The notes under the pieces are model-generated. The model was not told the DNA's origin and searched no databases. It saw only the letters and a program-made list of their open reading frames with translations. Shown piece after piece: positions 15,516 through 24,508 of a stretch of 64,000 bases of DNA (positions are counted from its first letter, which is position 1; every line of letters begins with the position of its first letter). This DNA is from TMED27 sp963922705 (GTDB taxonomy: Bacteria; Pseudomonadota; Alphaproteobacteria; Micavibrionales; Micavibrionaceae), in assembly GCA_963922705.1 (NCBI GenBank), contig CAWUJS010000001.1:12084-76083 (forward strand), read 5' to 3'. The translations under genes and the position numbers were made by a program.

Positions 15516-16188
15516 TCCACCCATGTGCCGGGGCGTGAGGAGAGGTTTCGCCAACAGCAATTTCCTCCGCCTTCTCATCGCCTTTCAATTCATTGGGTAA
15601 GAGTTGACCCTTTTGAACATCAGTCAAACCCTCCCAAGGTGAGAGATAATCAAATGAACGGAAATCCTGTGTAAGCTTGACAGGCTCATAAACCACGCGT
15701 TTAAGTTCCTCATCATAACGAAGCTCAACAAAGCCCGTTAGAGGGAAGTCTTTACGCTGCGGATGCCCTTCAAATCCGTAATCGGTTAGAATGCGGCGCA
15801 AATCCGGGTTTCCATCGAACATAACGCCATACATGTCCCAAACTTCGCGCTCAAACCATCCTGCGGATTTGTAGATGTCTATGACCGAAGGAACGAGCGT
15901 TTCTTCAGAGGCTGAAACTTTAACGCGGACACGATGATTATGCCGCATAGATAAAAGCTGATAAACAACCTCAAAGCGCGCATCAAGACGCTCAGGAAAA
16001 TCAACACCCGTAATATCCATCAAAAGCTGGCACTGGCATTCCTTATCATCGCGCAAAAAATGGAGCACTTTTTTTATATCATCGGAACGTGTTAATAAAA
16101 TAAGCTCGCCATGCTCAAATTGAAAACTATTAACGAATTCAAGTTTTTCCAAGATATATTCAGCCAAATCTTCAAGTGCGTCTGACAT
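15457..16188 (-). CDS. nuoC: NADH-quinone oxidoreductase subunit C (30 kDa)
   Basis: Peripheral-arm structural subunit, 243 residues. The 30 kDa-subunit signature [36 protein letters not shown] type is present near residues 112-146 (here with HPQRKDFPL). The C-terminus after about residue 200 is variable and its last 20 residues ([15 protein letters not shown]) derive from a dispersed repeat. Start ATG at 16188, 6 nt after the nuoB stop. The stop overlaps the nuoD start. Confidence 0.95.
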   Translation of the reverse strand: [243 protein letters not shown]

Positions 16189-16194
16189 GAAACC

Positions 16195-16770
16195 CTACCT
16201 CGCAATGCGCGTATCTTCGCGCTGTATCTTTTTCTGGAGCTGTAACAACCCGTAAACGAGCGCCTCTGCCGTTGGCGGGCATCCGGGGACATAAATATCA
16301 ACCGGAACAATGCGATCGCAGCCGCGGACAACGGAGTATGAATAATGGTAATAACCGCCGCCATTGGCGCATGATCCCATCGATACAACCCAGCGCGGTT
16401 CGGGCATTTGATCATAAACCTTACGCAAGGCAGGCGCCATTTTATTTGTTAATGTTCCTGCCACGATCATCACATCAGATTGTCGCGGGCTAGGCCTTGG
16501 AATCATGCCAAAGCGGTCGAGATCATAACGGCTCATATAAGCATGGATCATCTCAACCGCGCAGCAGGCCAAGCCAAATGTCATCGGCCACAAAGACCCT
16601 GTCCGTGCCCAGTCAAACAGCGCATCGGCAGATGTTAGCAAATAGCCCTTCTCTTCTAAAGTCTTTGAAATCGCCGCCGGCACAACATCCTGATCCTCAG
16701 CCGGAGGCACAGGTACATCCGTTCTTAGGCTATACTCAGGCGCCTGTAATATTTTCTTATCATGTCCCAT
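16195..16770 (-). CDS. nuoB: NADH-quinone oxidoreductase subunit B
   Basis: Carries the terminal cluster N2 that reduces quinone. 191 residues. Cluster ligands are the tandem pair in FGLACCAVEMIH, the Cys of MGSCANGGGYYHYSYSVV and the Cys of YVPGCPPTAEAL. The 50 residues before the core are variable, as in other alphaproteobacteria. It starts 20 nt after nuoA and ends 6 nt before nuoC. Confidence 0.97.
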   Translation of the reverse strand: MGHDKKILQAPEYSLRTDVPVPPAEDQDVVPAAISKTLEEKGYLLTSADALFDWARTGSLWPMTFGLACCAVEMIHAYMSRYDLDRFGMIPRPSPRQSDVMIVAGTLTNKMAPALRKVYDQMPEPRWVVSMGSCANGGGYYHYSYSVVRGCDRIVPVDIYVPGCPPTAEALVYGLLQLQKKIQREDTRIAR

Positions 16771-16790
16771 GGTTAAGACTTACTCCCAAT

Positions 16791-17162
16791 TTACTCCCAA
16801 TCAAGAGCACCTTTCTTCCATTCATAAATAAACCCAACAGTCAAAATACCCAAAAATATCATCATGGACCAGAAGCCAAACACGCCGACTTCTCCTAATG
16901 AAATAGCCCATGGAAATAAAAATGCAATTTCCAAATCAAAGATAATAAATAAAAGGCAAACCAGATAAAACCGGACATCAAATTTATTTCGCGCATCGGT
17001 AAAAGCTTCAAATCCGCACTCATAGGCTGAGAGTTTTTCGCTATCCGGGTTTTGTTTGCCCAGTAAAAACGAGCCTGCGATCATCACAATAGACATACCG
17101 ACAGCAATCGCGATAAAAATCAAAATTGGCAAATAATCGAGTAGAAATGCGTTGGAAGCCAT
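16791..17162 (-). CDS. nuoA: NADH-quinone oxidoreductase subunit A
   Basis: First gene of the complex I cluster, a 123-residue membrane subunit with three helices. The conserved cytoplasmic loop reads KLSAYECGFEAFTDARNKFDVRFYLV, with the reactive Cys known from ND3, and FDLEIAFLFPWA follows in helix 2. The AT-rich stretch just upstream (TATAAT on the minus strand at 17191-17196) could be the -10 of the operon promoter, although no good -35 is visible. Confidence 0.97.
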   Translation of the reverse strand: MASNAFLLDYLPILIFIAIAVGMSIVMIAGSFLLGKQNPDSEKLSAYECGFEAFTDARNKFDVRFYLVCLLFIIFDLEIAFLFPWAISLGEVGVFGFWSMMIFLGILTVGFIYEWKKGALDWE

Positions 17163-17250
17163 AGAATCTCAATTTAAAAATTAATCAATGATTATAATTA
17201 TCACCGCTGCTCACAAAACGAAAGAGTGCATACGCCACTTTTCAAGCTTT

Positions 17251-17634
17251 TTAAGTGAGTATTTTTTCAAGCTGGGCTAAAAAGCTTTGCGGTGTAAAGG
17301 GCTTTACAACATAACCTGCGGCGCCAAGTTTTATAGATTTGAGAATCTCTGACGCCTGACTTTCGCCAGATAGTATAATAACAGGCACTGATTTCATTGT
17401 AGGGTGCGCTTTAAGTTGTTCTAAAATTTCATGCCCATCCAAATCGGGCATATAGCGATCCAGAATAATAGCGTCATATTTTTCCTGCGCCATCATGCCA
17501 AAGCCTTTCTCAGGATGGGTAATCCCGGTAGCTTTAGCGCCATTCTGATTCAAAATCTCCTTAACGATATCAATCGTCGATTGCTCATCATCAATGATGA
17601 GAAAGGATTTTCCTTTTAAAAATTCAGCAGCCAT
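17251..17634 (-). CDS. Stand-alone response regulator receiver protein
   Basis: Single CheY-type receiver domain of 127 residues with no output domain. The acidic pocket is Asp15/Asp16 (IIDDEQST), the phospho-acceptor Asp59 (ILDRYMPDLDG), the switch Ser89 (ILSGES) and Lys111 (VVKPFTP). The ATG at 17634 follows GGGGGC and is preferred to an upstream in-frame extension to 17706. No histidine kinase is nearby, so it acts in trans, as do DivK-like or chemotaxis-type regulators; which one cannot be decided. Confidence 0.88.
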   Translation of the reverse strand: MAAEFLKGKSFLIIDDEQSTIDIVKEILNQNGAKATGITHPEKGFGMMAQEKYDAIILDRYMPDLDGHEILEQLKAHPTMKSVPVIILSGESQASEILKSIKLGAAGYVVKPFTPQSFLAQLEKILT

Positions 17635-17714
17635 GCCCCCAGCCTCATATGTGTACTCTGCTAAAAAATTATAACATAACGTGAGAAGTATATAAGAAAA
17701 AATCAAACCTCAAA

Positions 17715-17791
17715 TGGCGCGAGTGACGAGACTTGAACTCGCGGCCTCCGCCGTGACAGGGCGGCGCTCTAACCAACTGAGCTACACCCGC
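17715..17791 (-). tRNA. tRNA-Asp (anticodon GTC)
   Basis: 77 nt including an encoded CCA. Acceptor stem GCGGGTG with CACTCGC, D arm GCTCAGTTGGTTAGAGC, anticodon loop CTGTCAC giving GTC, T arm with GTTCAAGTC. Confidence 0.95.
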
Positions 17792-17872
17792 GCATTTAAG
17801 GTGAAGATTATGTATCAAGGGTTAGTATGGCATGTCAACACATCTTTTGCATGATCATGCAAACAAAGTGCT

Positions 17873-18946
17873 CTAAGCATCATAGTCTGTTGATAGATCA
17901 GGCTGATGATTGCTCCAAACAACTCCGGCTGTATTCGTAATAAATTCCGGCGCACCCCGCATAAGGTTAGAAATATGCGCAAGGGGAGTAATAAGGTTTC
18001 TGCGCGCTGCTTCTCTGAAAATAGCAGAACTATCCGTAGCCCAGTTATTATCCACCTCAATCGCAGCAACATAGGATAAAACAAACACATTATCTTGCGC
18101 ATAATCAATCACACGATCAAAGGTTTCCGGCTTCTCACCTTTGGCAATTTTTGATAAATCATCCGCCAAAGCCTGCAAGTCTTCAAAATTTTGCGTCATA
18201 CCTTTGGACATCTGCGTCCCTATTTCAAGCGCGGCCTTGGCGATAATAAATTGTGCTGAAACACCGAGATGAGAGCCAGCAAGCGGCATTAAACGTAATA
18301 TATAATTTTGTGAAGATTCGGCTGCATCCCCAACTATCTTTTGCGCCGCACTGGAAATTTGCTCTATTTCCGCACTGTGCAAAGCACTAGACATATTATT
18401 GCCGTGCCCCTGCTTTTTTGCGACCTTCAGAGCCACCATCGCCGCCGCCGCATAAGCAGCACCGGCAGGATTAGAGTATGATAATAAAAGAAGCACATCT
18501 GGCGCACGCTCATCAAGCGCTTCAACAACCTCTTGAAAATTAGTATCTTCTGCCAATTGAACCGCCGCAGTGGCAAAATTCCACGGATCAGTGACAGCCA
18601 TAGACCCAAGCCTATCAACATCTTTAAAAAGCTTGAAAATACTCTTTTCGGCAGGGCTAAGACCCGATTCCACTTGAGACAGCTTTTCCCACGCTTCCTG
18701 ACGCCTCTCGGGACGCGTGCTCGCAGGAATATATGATGTTACTGCACTGAGCGCATTTGCGACATAGCCAAACACTGAAAGTTTTTCTGATGCCTGAACC
18801 GTTTTGATCGCTTTTTCCAAACTGGTTGGATCAGTTTCGGGATTAAGCGTATCAGCAATAAGATCACTGACTTCTTTTTTCTTTCCCTCATTGCCCCTGA
18901 CATCAAGATTTGGGATATCGGCAACTACGTCTATTTGATCAACCAT
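17873..18946 (-). CDS. Hypothetical protein, 357 residues
   Basis: No family recognised. It is rich in Ala and mostly helical, with a hydrophobic stretch near residues 145-170 (VLLLLSYSNPAGAAYAAAAMVALKV) and another near 220-240 (LRLMPLAGSHLGVSAQFIIAK). The N-terminus is acidic with no signal peptide. It is encoded alone between tRNA-Asp and ispG. The codon pattern gives no sign of decay. A membrane-interacting or toxin/effector-like role is possible but unsupported. Confidence 0.75.
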   Translation of the reverse strand: MVDQIDVVADIPNLDVRGNEGKKKEVSDLIADTLNPETDPTSLEKAIKTVQASEKLSVFGYVANALSAVTSYIPASTRPERRQEAWEKLSQVESGLSPAEKSIFKLFKDVDRLGSMAVTDPWNFATAAVQLAEDTNFQEVVEALDERAPDVLLLLSYSNPAGAAYAAAAMVALKVAKKQGHGNNMSSALHSAEIEQISSAAQKIVGDAAESSQNYILRLMPLAGSHLGVSAQFIIAKAALEIGTQMSKGMTQNFEDLQALADDLSKIAKGEKPETFDRVIDYAQDNVFVLSYVAAIEVDNNWATDSSAIFREAARRNLITPLAHISNLMRGAPEFITNTAGVVWSNHQPDLSTDYDA

Positions 18947-19042
18947 AAATTAACTCTCATTATTTGTGTTTCGTAAAATTTAAACAAAGAGAGCGTGAAA
19001 GTCAAGAAAATACTTTATCTATAGCTTTAGGTGTGCTTTTTA

Positions 19043-20266
19043 TTATCCCCAGCGGCGCTGAATATATTCTTCAACAAGCCCCTGAAACTCTCCGGCGATG
19101 TTGTCCCCGCGCAACGTATGCGCCTTTTTCCCATCAATAAAGACAGGGGCAACCGGCGATTCTCCTGTTCCGGGAAGCGATATGCCAATATCCGCATGCT
19201 TGCTTTCCCCGGGGCCATTGACGATACAGCCCATGACTGCAACTTTCAGCGTCTCAACGCCCGGATAAGTCTCACGCCATAGACGCATATTATCGTCCAG
19301 ATGGCGCTGAATATCCTGCGCCAATTCCTGAAACACTGTTGAGGTCGTACGCCCACATCCCGGACAGGCCGCAACTTCCGGCGTAAAGGAACGAATGCCC
19401 AGAGCTTGTAAAATTTCCTTACAAACCCTGACCTCCAATGTGCGATCACCGCCGGGCTCCGGCGTTAAAGATGCACGGATAGTATCGCCAATCCCCTCAT
19501 TCAAAAGGATTCCCTCTCCTAAAGCCGTTGCCACAACCCCTTTACTGCTCATTCCCGCCTCAGTAAGCCCCAAATGAAGCGCATAATTCGAACGCTGTGC
19601 CAAAGCGCGGTATACGGCAATCAAATCCTGCACACGGCTAACTTTTGCCGATAAAATAATTTGATCCGGACGCAAACCCACTTCTTGCGCTTTTTGCGCA
19701 GAAATCAGCGCTGATTGAACCAAGGTCTCACGCATGACAGAATCAGACTCCAGAGGCACATCTCTGGCGGCATTCTCATCCATGAGTTTTGTGGCAAGCG
19801 CGACATCCAGTGACCCCCAATTGACCCCTATGCGCACCGCCTTATTATAGGCAACAGCTTTTTCTAGCATCATCTCAAATTGCGCATCTTTTTTGGCGCC
19901 AAATCCAACATTACCGGGATTTATCCGATATTTATCGAGCGCCTCACACAAATCAGGATAATCCGATAACAGCGTATGTCCGTTATAATGAAAACACCCG
20001 GCCAAAGGGACATCCAGCCCCTCTTTGTCCAGTTTCTCACGCAAAGCAATCGCTCCTTTGGCGGCATCATCATTATTCACCGTTATGCGAACAATCTCTG
20101 AACCTGCCAAAAACAGATCTCTGACCTGTTCAAATGTTTTATCAAGATCAGCCGTATCCGTATTCGTCATAGACTGCACCACAACAGGTGCATTGCCGCC
20201 AATCACAATATTACGAACTTTAACAGTATGCGTCTTGTGACGCTTAATTGGGACAATCTCAACCAT
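19043..20266 (-). CDS. ispG: 4-hydroxy-3-methylbut-2-en-1-yl diphosphate synthase (flavodoxin)
   Basis: Reductive enzyme of the MEP isoprenoid pathway that converts MEcPP to HMBPP using a 4Fe-4S cluster. 407 residues. Cluster cysteines are in ACPGCGRTTS and in MGCIVNGPGESKHADIG, both near the C-terminus. The N-terminal TIM-barrel contains SMTNTDTADLDKTFEQV and RINPGNVGFG. Start ATG at 20266. It begins only 4 nt after the stop of the membrane protein at 20271-21143, so the two are probably cotranscribed. Confidence 0.97.
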   Translation of the reverse strand: MVEIVPIKRHKTHTVKVRNIVIGGNAPVVVQSMTNTDTADLDKTFEQVRDLFLAGSEIVRITVNNDDAAKGAIALREKLDKEGLDVPLAGCFHYNGHTLLSDYPDLCEALDKYRINPGNVGFGAKKDAQFEMMLEKAVAYNKAVRIGVNWGSLDVALATKLMDENAARDVPLESDSVMRETLVQSALISAQKAQEVGLRPDQIILSAKVSRVQDLIAVYRALAQRSNYALHLGLTEAGMSSKGVVATALGEGILLNEGIGDTIRASLTPEPGGDRTLEVRVCKEILQALGIRSFTPEVAACPGCGRTTSTVFQELAQDIQRHLDDNMRLWRETYPGVETLKVAVMGCIVNGPGESKHADIGISLPGTGESPVAPVFIDGKKAHTLRGDNIAGEFQGLVEEYIQRRWG

Positions 20267-20270
20267 TGGA

Positions 20271-21143
20271 TTAATCTTCCAGATACGAGCTATATTCTTC
20301 CTGCAAATTCAAATCATAATGATTGCGTTCAACTTTCAGGAAGTATTTTAGAACATCATGAATTTCATACGATAAAGCCCTTAAAATCAAAGATGCCCTG
20401 AAAACCTTATTATTATTAGATTTTTTTACAGCTTTTTCGATAGTGTGAATGAGGTAACGAATTTTTGTACGATCTTCTTTGTGTACCAAACGTTTTGCAA
20501 ACTCACCCTTGGGGTTTTTGGCCTGATCAATAAACTCAAACCCCTCTTCCGCTTCAGATACATAAGTACAAAATTTATAGAGCGTACGCTCCACCCAAAG
20601 CGTACGCTTTTGATGAATTTCTCTTACATAGCTACGCCCATTCAAGCGGTCTGAATAGAGGAGAATAATCACTGAAGTGGTTATCGTTTTGGACAAAATA
20701 CGCTTGATTTGATATTGCAATTCATCCTGTTCAGATTGAATATCAGCGCCTCTGGCTAATTCCAAATAAAGAGATAACTTATTAAGATCACCGTAAACAT
20801 CAACAACCATATAAGATAGAGCCGATCCAAAATTACCAATTTGCTCGAGCAAAGCTTCGTAAACTTTGACATGAAAATCCTGATAAACAGCAATCTTTCT
20901 TTGATCCAGATTTTTATTCTCAATTTCAAAATAAAGCTCGGTGAGGTTATCCGCATTATCCGCAAGCTCAGATGCAATTGCGGCTGCAAAGCTAGCTGTA
21001 TTTTCATGCTTTAAACGACGCCCATTTTTAAGGCTTGCGACGTAATTCAAGTAAACAGCAATAATTGTCGCAGATGCAATAGACAAGCTGCCAAGCGCGA
21101 TTTTGTAATCACTTAAAAAGCTCTGAAAATCAAAGAATTCCAT
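20271..21143 (-). CDS. Hypothetical membrane-anchored protein upstream of ispG
   Basis: 290 residues. One N-terminal transmembrane helix (about residues 16-36, LGSLSIASATIIAVYLNYVA) is followed by a long helical, charged cytoplasmic domain. No motif recognised. It is rich in Tyr, Lys and Glu; the plan (one helix, then a helical bundle) is typical of scaffold or sensory proteins of unknown role. The tight spacing to ispG suggests a shared transcript, not a shared function. Confidence 0.75.
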   Translation of the reverse strand: MEFFDFQSFLSDYKIALGSLSIASATIIAVYLNYVASLKNGRRLKHENTASFAAAIASELADNADNLTELYFEIENKNLDQRKIAVYQDFHVKVYEALLEQIGNFGSALSYMVVDVYGDLNKLSLYLELARGADIQSEQDELQYQIKRILSKTITTSVIILLYSDRLNGRSYVREIHQKRTLWVERTLYKFCTYVSEAEEGFEFIDQAKNPKGEFAKRLVHKEDRTKIRYLIHTIEKAVKKSNNNKVFRASLILRALSYEIHDVLKYFLKVERNHYDLNLQEEYSSYLED

Positions 21144-21210
21144 GCTTCACGGTTTATCGTGAAATACATCTTATTGCAAGCTTTGTAAAAGAACGTGTAT
21201 CATCGCAATT

Positions 21211-21378
21211 GCATATATGCCTGGTTGCACTAAATGGTGGGTGATGACAGGCTCGAACTCCATTCGCTTCCGCGAATGTACTTTAAAAGAGGCAGTTCGA
21301 GGCTGAAAGCTGTGAATGTTGCAAAACGTGCATATATGCCTGATTGCACTAAATGGTGGGTGATGACAGGCTCGAACT
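21211..21378. repeat. Direct repeat containing the 3' part of tRNA-Val
   Basis: 49 bp at 21211-21259 (GCATATATGCCTGGTTGCAC onward, to CTCGAACT) recur at 21330-21378 with one difference (GGTTG versus GATTG). The second copy runs into tRNA-Val, so the first holds only the T-arm/acceptor 3' end with CCA. The spacing is 119 bp. Confidence 0.85.
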
Positions 21379-21429
21379 GCCGACCCTTTCGGTGTAAACG
21401 AAATGCTCTACCAACTGAGCTAATCACCC
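21354..21429 (-). tRNA. tRNA-Val (anticodon TAC)
   Basis: 76 nt with CCA. Acceptor stem GGGTGAT / ATCACCC, D arm GCTCAGTTGGTAGAGC, anticodon loop TTTACAC (TAC), T arm GGCAGTTCGAGCC. Confidence 0.95.
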
Positions 21430-21491
21430 ATTCTTAAAAGGAAATACTCTTTTAAAGTCCCTGCGTTTAAAAATCAAGAATTTTTATAACA

Positions 21492-21522
21492 AAAAAGCCC
21501 CATTCAAAAAACGGGGCTTTTA
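21492..21522 (-). terminator. Rho-independent terminator of hupB
   Basis: Minus strand AAAAGCCCCG-TTTTTTGAAT-GGGGCTTTTTT: a GC-rich stem followed by a U run, 23 bp after the HU stop. Confidence 0.88.
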
Positions 21523-21544
21523 AATAATTACTTTCAACAAACAA

Positions 21545-21820
21545 CTATTTGTTCACAGCTTCCTTAAGCTCTTTACCAGCCTTGAATTTAGGCTGCTTGC
21601 TTGCTGGAATGTCGATTGGCTCACCAGTGCGCGGGTTGCGGCCTGTTGTTGCTGCACGCTGAGCAACTGAGAATGTACCGAAACCAACAAGGCGAACGTC
21701 ATCGCCTTTTTTCAACGCTTCTTTTACAGCTTCAATAACAGCGTCTACTGCTGCTGCTGCTTTAGTTTTTGAAATATCGGCATCAGTTGCTACTTTAGAT
21801 ACAAGATCTTGCTTATTCAT
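21545..21820 (-). CDS. hupB: DNA-binding protein HU
   Basis: Nucleoid histone-like protein of 91 residues that bends DNA nonspecifically. The family signature is clear: GFGTFSVAQRAATTGRNPRTGEPIDIPA and KFKAGKELKEAVN at the end. I use the ATG at 21820 (MNKQDLVSK) and reject a 21-residue upstream extension. It follows lon on the same strand and ends in its own terminator, the usual lon-hupB arrangement of proteobacteria. Confidence 0.96.
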   Translation of the reverse strand: MNKQDLVSKVATDADISKTKAAAAVDAVIEAVKEALKKGDDVRLVGFGTFSVAQRAATTGRNPRTGEPIDIPASKQPKFKAGKELKEAVNK

Positions 21821-21963
21821 AATAATAAAACCCCTTCGGTTTGAGTTAAGCAATGTTGCTCTGCTATAAAAAACACACAGCAACGGTTGAAAGGAAAATC
21901 ACTGAAAACCCCAGCATTTCTCCCATTTATAAGAATCATTTGTAACGATTTTTTTACAATGGA

Positions 21964-24378
21964 TCAATGACGAATTACGTCTTCGCCCTTGTTTTCTGCA
22001 GTTTTTGAAGGAATTTTGTCTAATTCCGACTCATCATCGGTATTTTTTGCCCTTGGAACGTCTAATAATGCATGTGCAAGCACCTCATCAATCGTACGAA
22101 CGGGTACAATTTCAATGTTCTTTTTCACAACAGCAGGAATTTCTGGCAGGTCTTTTTCATTTTCCTGGGGAATCAGTGCTTTTTTAATACCTGCACGCAA
22201 TGCCGCCAAAAGCTTTTCCTTGAGGCCACCAATTGCCGTGACATTGCCGCGCAAATTCACCTCGCCCGTCATGGCGATATCTTTGTGAATTTCAACACCT
22301 GTTAAGGCAGACATAATCGCAGTGACCATCGCCGCACCGGCGGATGGTCCGTCTTTGGGGGTTGCGCCTTCGGGGACATGCACATGAAGCTGCTTTTCTT
22401 TTAGATCTTCATAATCAATGCCATAGTACGCAGCGCGGGATTTGATCAGCATTTCCGCGACAGTAACCGATTCTTTCATGACATCTTTTAAGTTTCCGGT
22501 CACAGAGAGTTTACCGTCTTTACCTGGCATGGTCACAGCCTCAATAGAGAGCAAGTCACCTCCGGCTTCCGTGTAAGCAAGGCCATTCACAACGCCTATG
22601 CGATCCTCTTCTTCGATTTCGCCAAAGCGGAATTTTTTAATGCCAGCGTATTTTTCAAGACCGCGCGGGGTTACGGTGACTTTTGCCTTGCCCTTCATTA
22701 AAATCTCTTTAATGGCTTTACGGCAGAGATTGGCCAATTCGCGCTCAAGACTTCGAACACCGGCTTCGCGCGTGTAATAGCGAATCAAGTGACGAATTGT
22801 AATGTCGCTGATTGAAAATTCATTACGCTTTAGGCCTGCGGCTTTCATTTGTTTTTTGAGCAAATGGCGCTTTACGATTTGTAGTTTTTCGTCTTCTGTG
22901 TAACCGGAAATGCGAATGATTTCCATCCGGTCAAGCAAGGGGCGCGGCATAGTTTGCAGGTTATTCGCTGTACACACAAACATAACATCGGAAAGGTCAT
23001 AGTCAATTTCCAGATAATGATCCTGAAATGTTGCGTTTTGCTCAGGGTCTAGAACCTCAAGCAAGGCAGAGCTTGGATCGCCGCGATAGTCGGAGCCTAG
23101 TTTATCAATCTCATCAAGCAGGAAAAGCGGGTTACTTGTCTTCGCTTTTTTCATGCCTTGAATGACTTTACCCGGCAATGCCCCAATGTAAGTGCGGCGG
23201 TGACCGCGAATTTCGCTCTCATCCCGAACGCCACCAAGCGACATGCGGACAAAATTACGTCCCGTTGCACGAGCAATGGATTTACCGAGCGATGTTTTAC
23301 CGACGCCCGGCGGCCCCATCAGACAAAGAATAGGCCCTTTCACTTTTTTGGTACGTTGCTGAACCGCTAGATATTCGAGGATTCGCTCTTTAACCTTTTC
23401 CAAGCCGTAATGATCCTGATCCAGGACTTTTTTAGCAAGCTTGATATCTTTTTTCGTTCGTGTGCGCTTATTCCATGGCACATTCAAAATCCAGTCAAGA
23501 TAGTTACGAATAACTGTGGCTTCCGCGGACATCGGGCTCATTTTCTGGAGCTTTTGAACCTCTGTCGTGGCACGCTCACGCGCTTCTTTGGAAAGCTTTG
23601 TTTCTTCGATCCTTTTCTTAAGCTCTCCCATTTCATCAAGGCCATCTTCGCCCTCGCCCAGCTCTTTCTGGATCGCCTTCATTTGTTCATTCAGGTAGTA
23701 TTCGCGCTGGGTTTTCTCCATTTGACGTTTCACGCGGCTGCGGACACGTTTTTCAACCTGAAGAACGCCGATTTCCCCTTCCATGAAAGAAAAAATCTTT
23801 TCCAGGCGCTTTTGTGTGTTGGACAGTTCTAGCAATTCCTGTTTTTGTTCAATTTTAATCGCCAGATGCGAGGCAATTGTATCTGCCATTTTTGACGGTA
23901 CATCAATTTGATTAACAGACACGATGACTTCTGGCGGGATTTTTTTGTTAAGCTTAACATATTGCTCAAAATGCCCCATCACAGAGCGCGACATAGCCTC
24001 AAGCTCTTCGTCATCTTTGCTATCATCTTTGATAACGCTAACATTGGCCTCAAGAAAAGTTTTGTCATTCTTGAATTTTGTAATTTTAACGCGCTCACCG
24101 CCTTCAACAAGCACCTTCACAGTCCCATCTGGCAGTTTTAAGAGCTGAAGAATTGTGCCAACAACCCCGACATCAAAAAGGTCTTTCGCTGTTGGATCGT
24201 CTTCCGATGGTGACTTTTGTGTCACAAGCAAAATTTGCTTATCCTGCTGCATGACATGCTCAAGCGCATGCACGGATTTTTCACGCCCAACAAAAAGAGG
24301 AACAATCATGTGTGGGAAAACCACAATATCCCGAAGCGGGAGAACAGCGTAAAGAGGGTTTTTATTGCCACCGAGCAT
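21964..24378 (-). CDS. lon: ATP-dependent protease Lon
   Basis: Homo-oligomeric AAA+ serine protease that degrades damaged and regulatory proteins in the cytoplasm. 804 residues. The LON substrate-binding domain (LPLRDIVVFPHMIVPLFVGREK) begins at about residue 12. Walker A is GPPGVGKTSLGK near 358-369, Walker B FLLDEIDKLG. The Ser-Lys dyad lies in PKDGPSAGAAMV (Ser) and GGLKEKLLAA (Lys). It follows clpP with a 130 bp gap. clpX, which normally sits between them in this class, is absent from that gap. Confidence 0.98.
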   Translation of the reverse strand: MLGGNKNPLYAVLPLRDIVVFPHMIVPLFVGREKSVHALEHVMQQDKQILLVTQKSPSEDDPTAKDLFDVGVVGTILQLLKLPDGTVKVLVEGGERVKITKFKNDKTFLEANVSVIKDDSKDDEELEAMSRSVMGHFEQYVKLNKKIPPEVIVSVNQIDVPSKMADTIASHLAIKIEQKQELLELSNTQKRLEKIFSFMEGEIGVLQVEKRVRSRVKRQMEKTQREYYLNEQMKAIQKELGEGEDGLDEMGELKKRIEETKLSKEARERATTEVQKLQKMSPMSAEATVIRNYLDWILNVPWNKRTRTKKDIKLAKKVLDQDHYGLEKVKERILEYLAVQQRTKKVKGPILCLMGPPGVGKTSLGKSIARATGRNFVRMSLGGVRDESEIRGHRRTYIGALPGKVIQGMKKAKTSNPLFLLDEIDKLGSDYRGDPSSALLEVLDPEQNATFQDHYLEIDYDLSDVMFVCTANNLQTMPRPLLDRMEIIRISGYTEDEKLQIVKRHLLKKQMKAAGLKRNEFSISDITIRHLIRYYTREAGVRSLERELANLCRKAIKEILMKGKAKVTVTPRGLEKYAGIKKFRFGEIEEEDRIGVVNGLAYTEAGGDLLSIEAVTMPGKDGKLSVTGNLKDVMKESVTVAEMLIKSRAAYYGIDYEDLKEKQLHVHVPEGATPKDGPSAGAAMVTAIMSALTGVEIHKDIAMTGEVNLRGNVTAIGGLKEKLLAALRAGIKKALIPQENEKDLPEIPAVVKKNIEIVPVRTIDEVLAHALLDVPRAKNTDDESELDKIPSKTAENKGEDVIRH

Positions 24379-24508
24379 AATTAGACGATCCGATCCGTAA
24401 GTTTATTTACTGTAAGTTAATATTAACGATTTGAGCTTTGTAGCACAAAAATCAAGGCTACAAAGTACCAATATACAGAATAAAGGAAAAATCTTATAGA
24501 TTTATTAC

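Noticed and set aside
15460..15520. 20-residue N-terminal extension of NuoD (frame open to 15520)
   Set aside because: It lies inside nuoC and is encoded by the CAGAATCT-type repeat. The ATG at 15460 overlaps the nuoC stop and has a ribosome site.
21230..21437. Open frames on both strands over the tRNA-Val region
   Set aside because: They cover tRNA-Val and its partial copy; no ribosome site and no recognisable protein.
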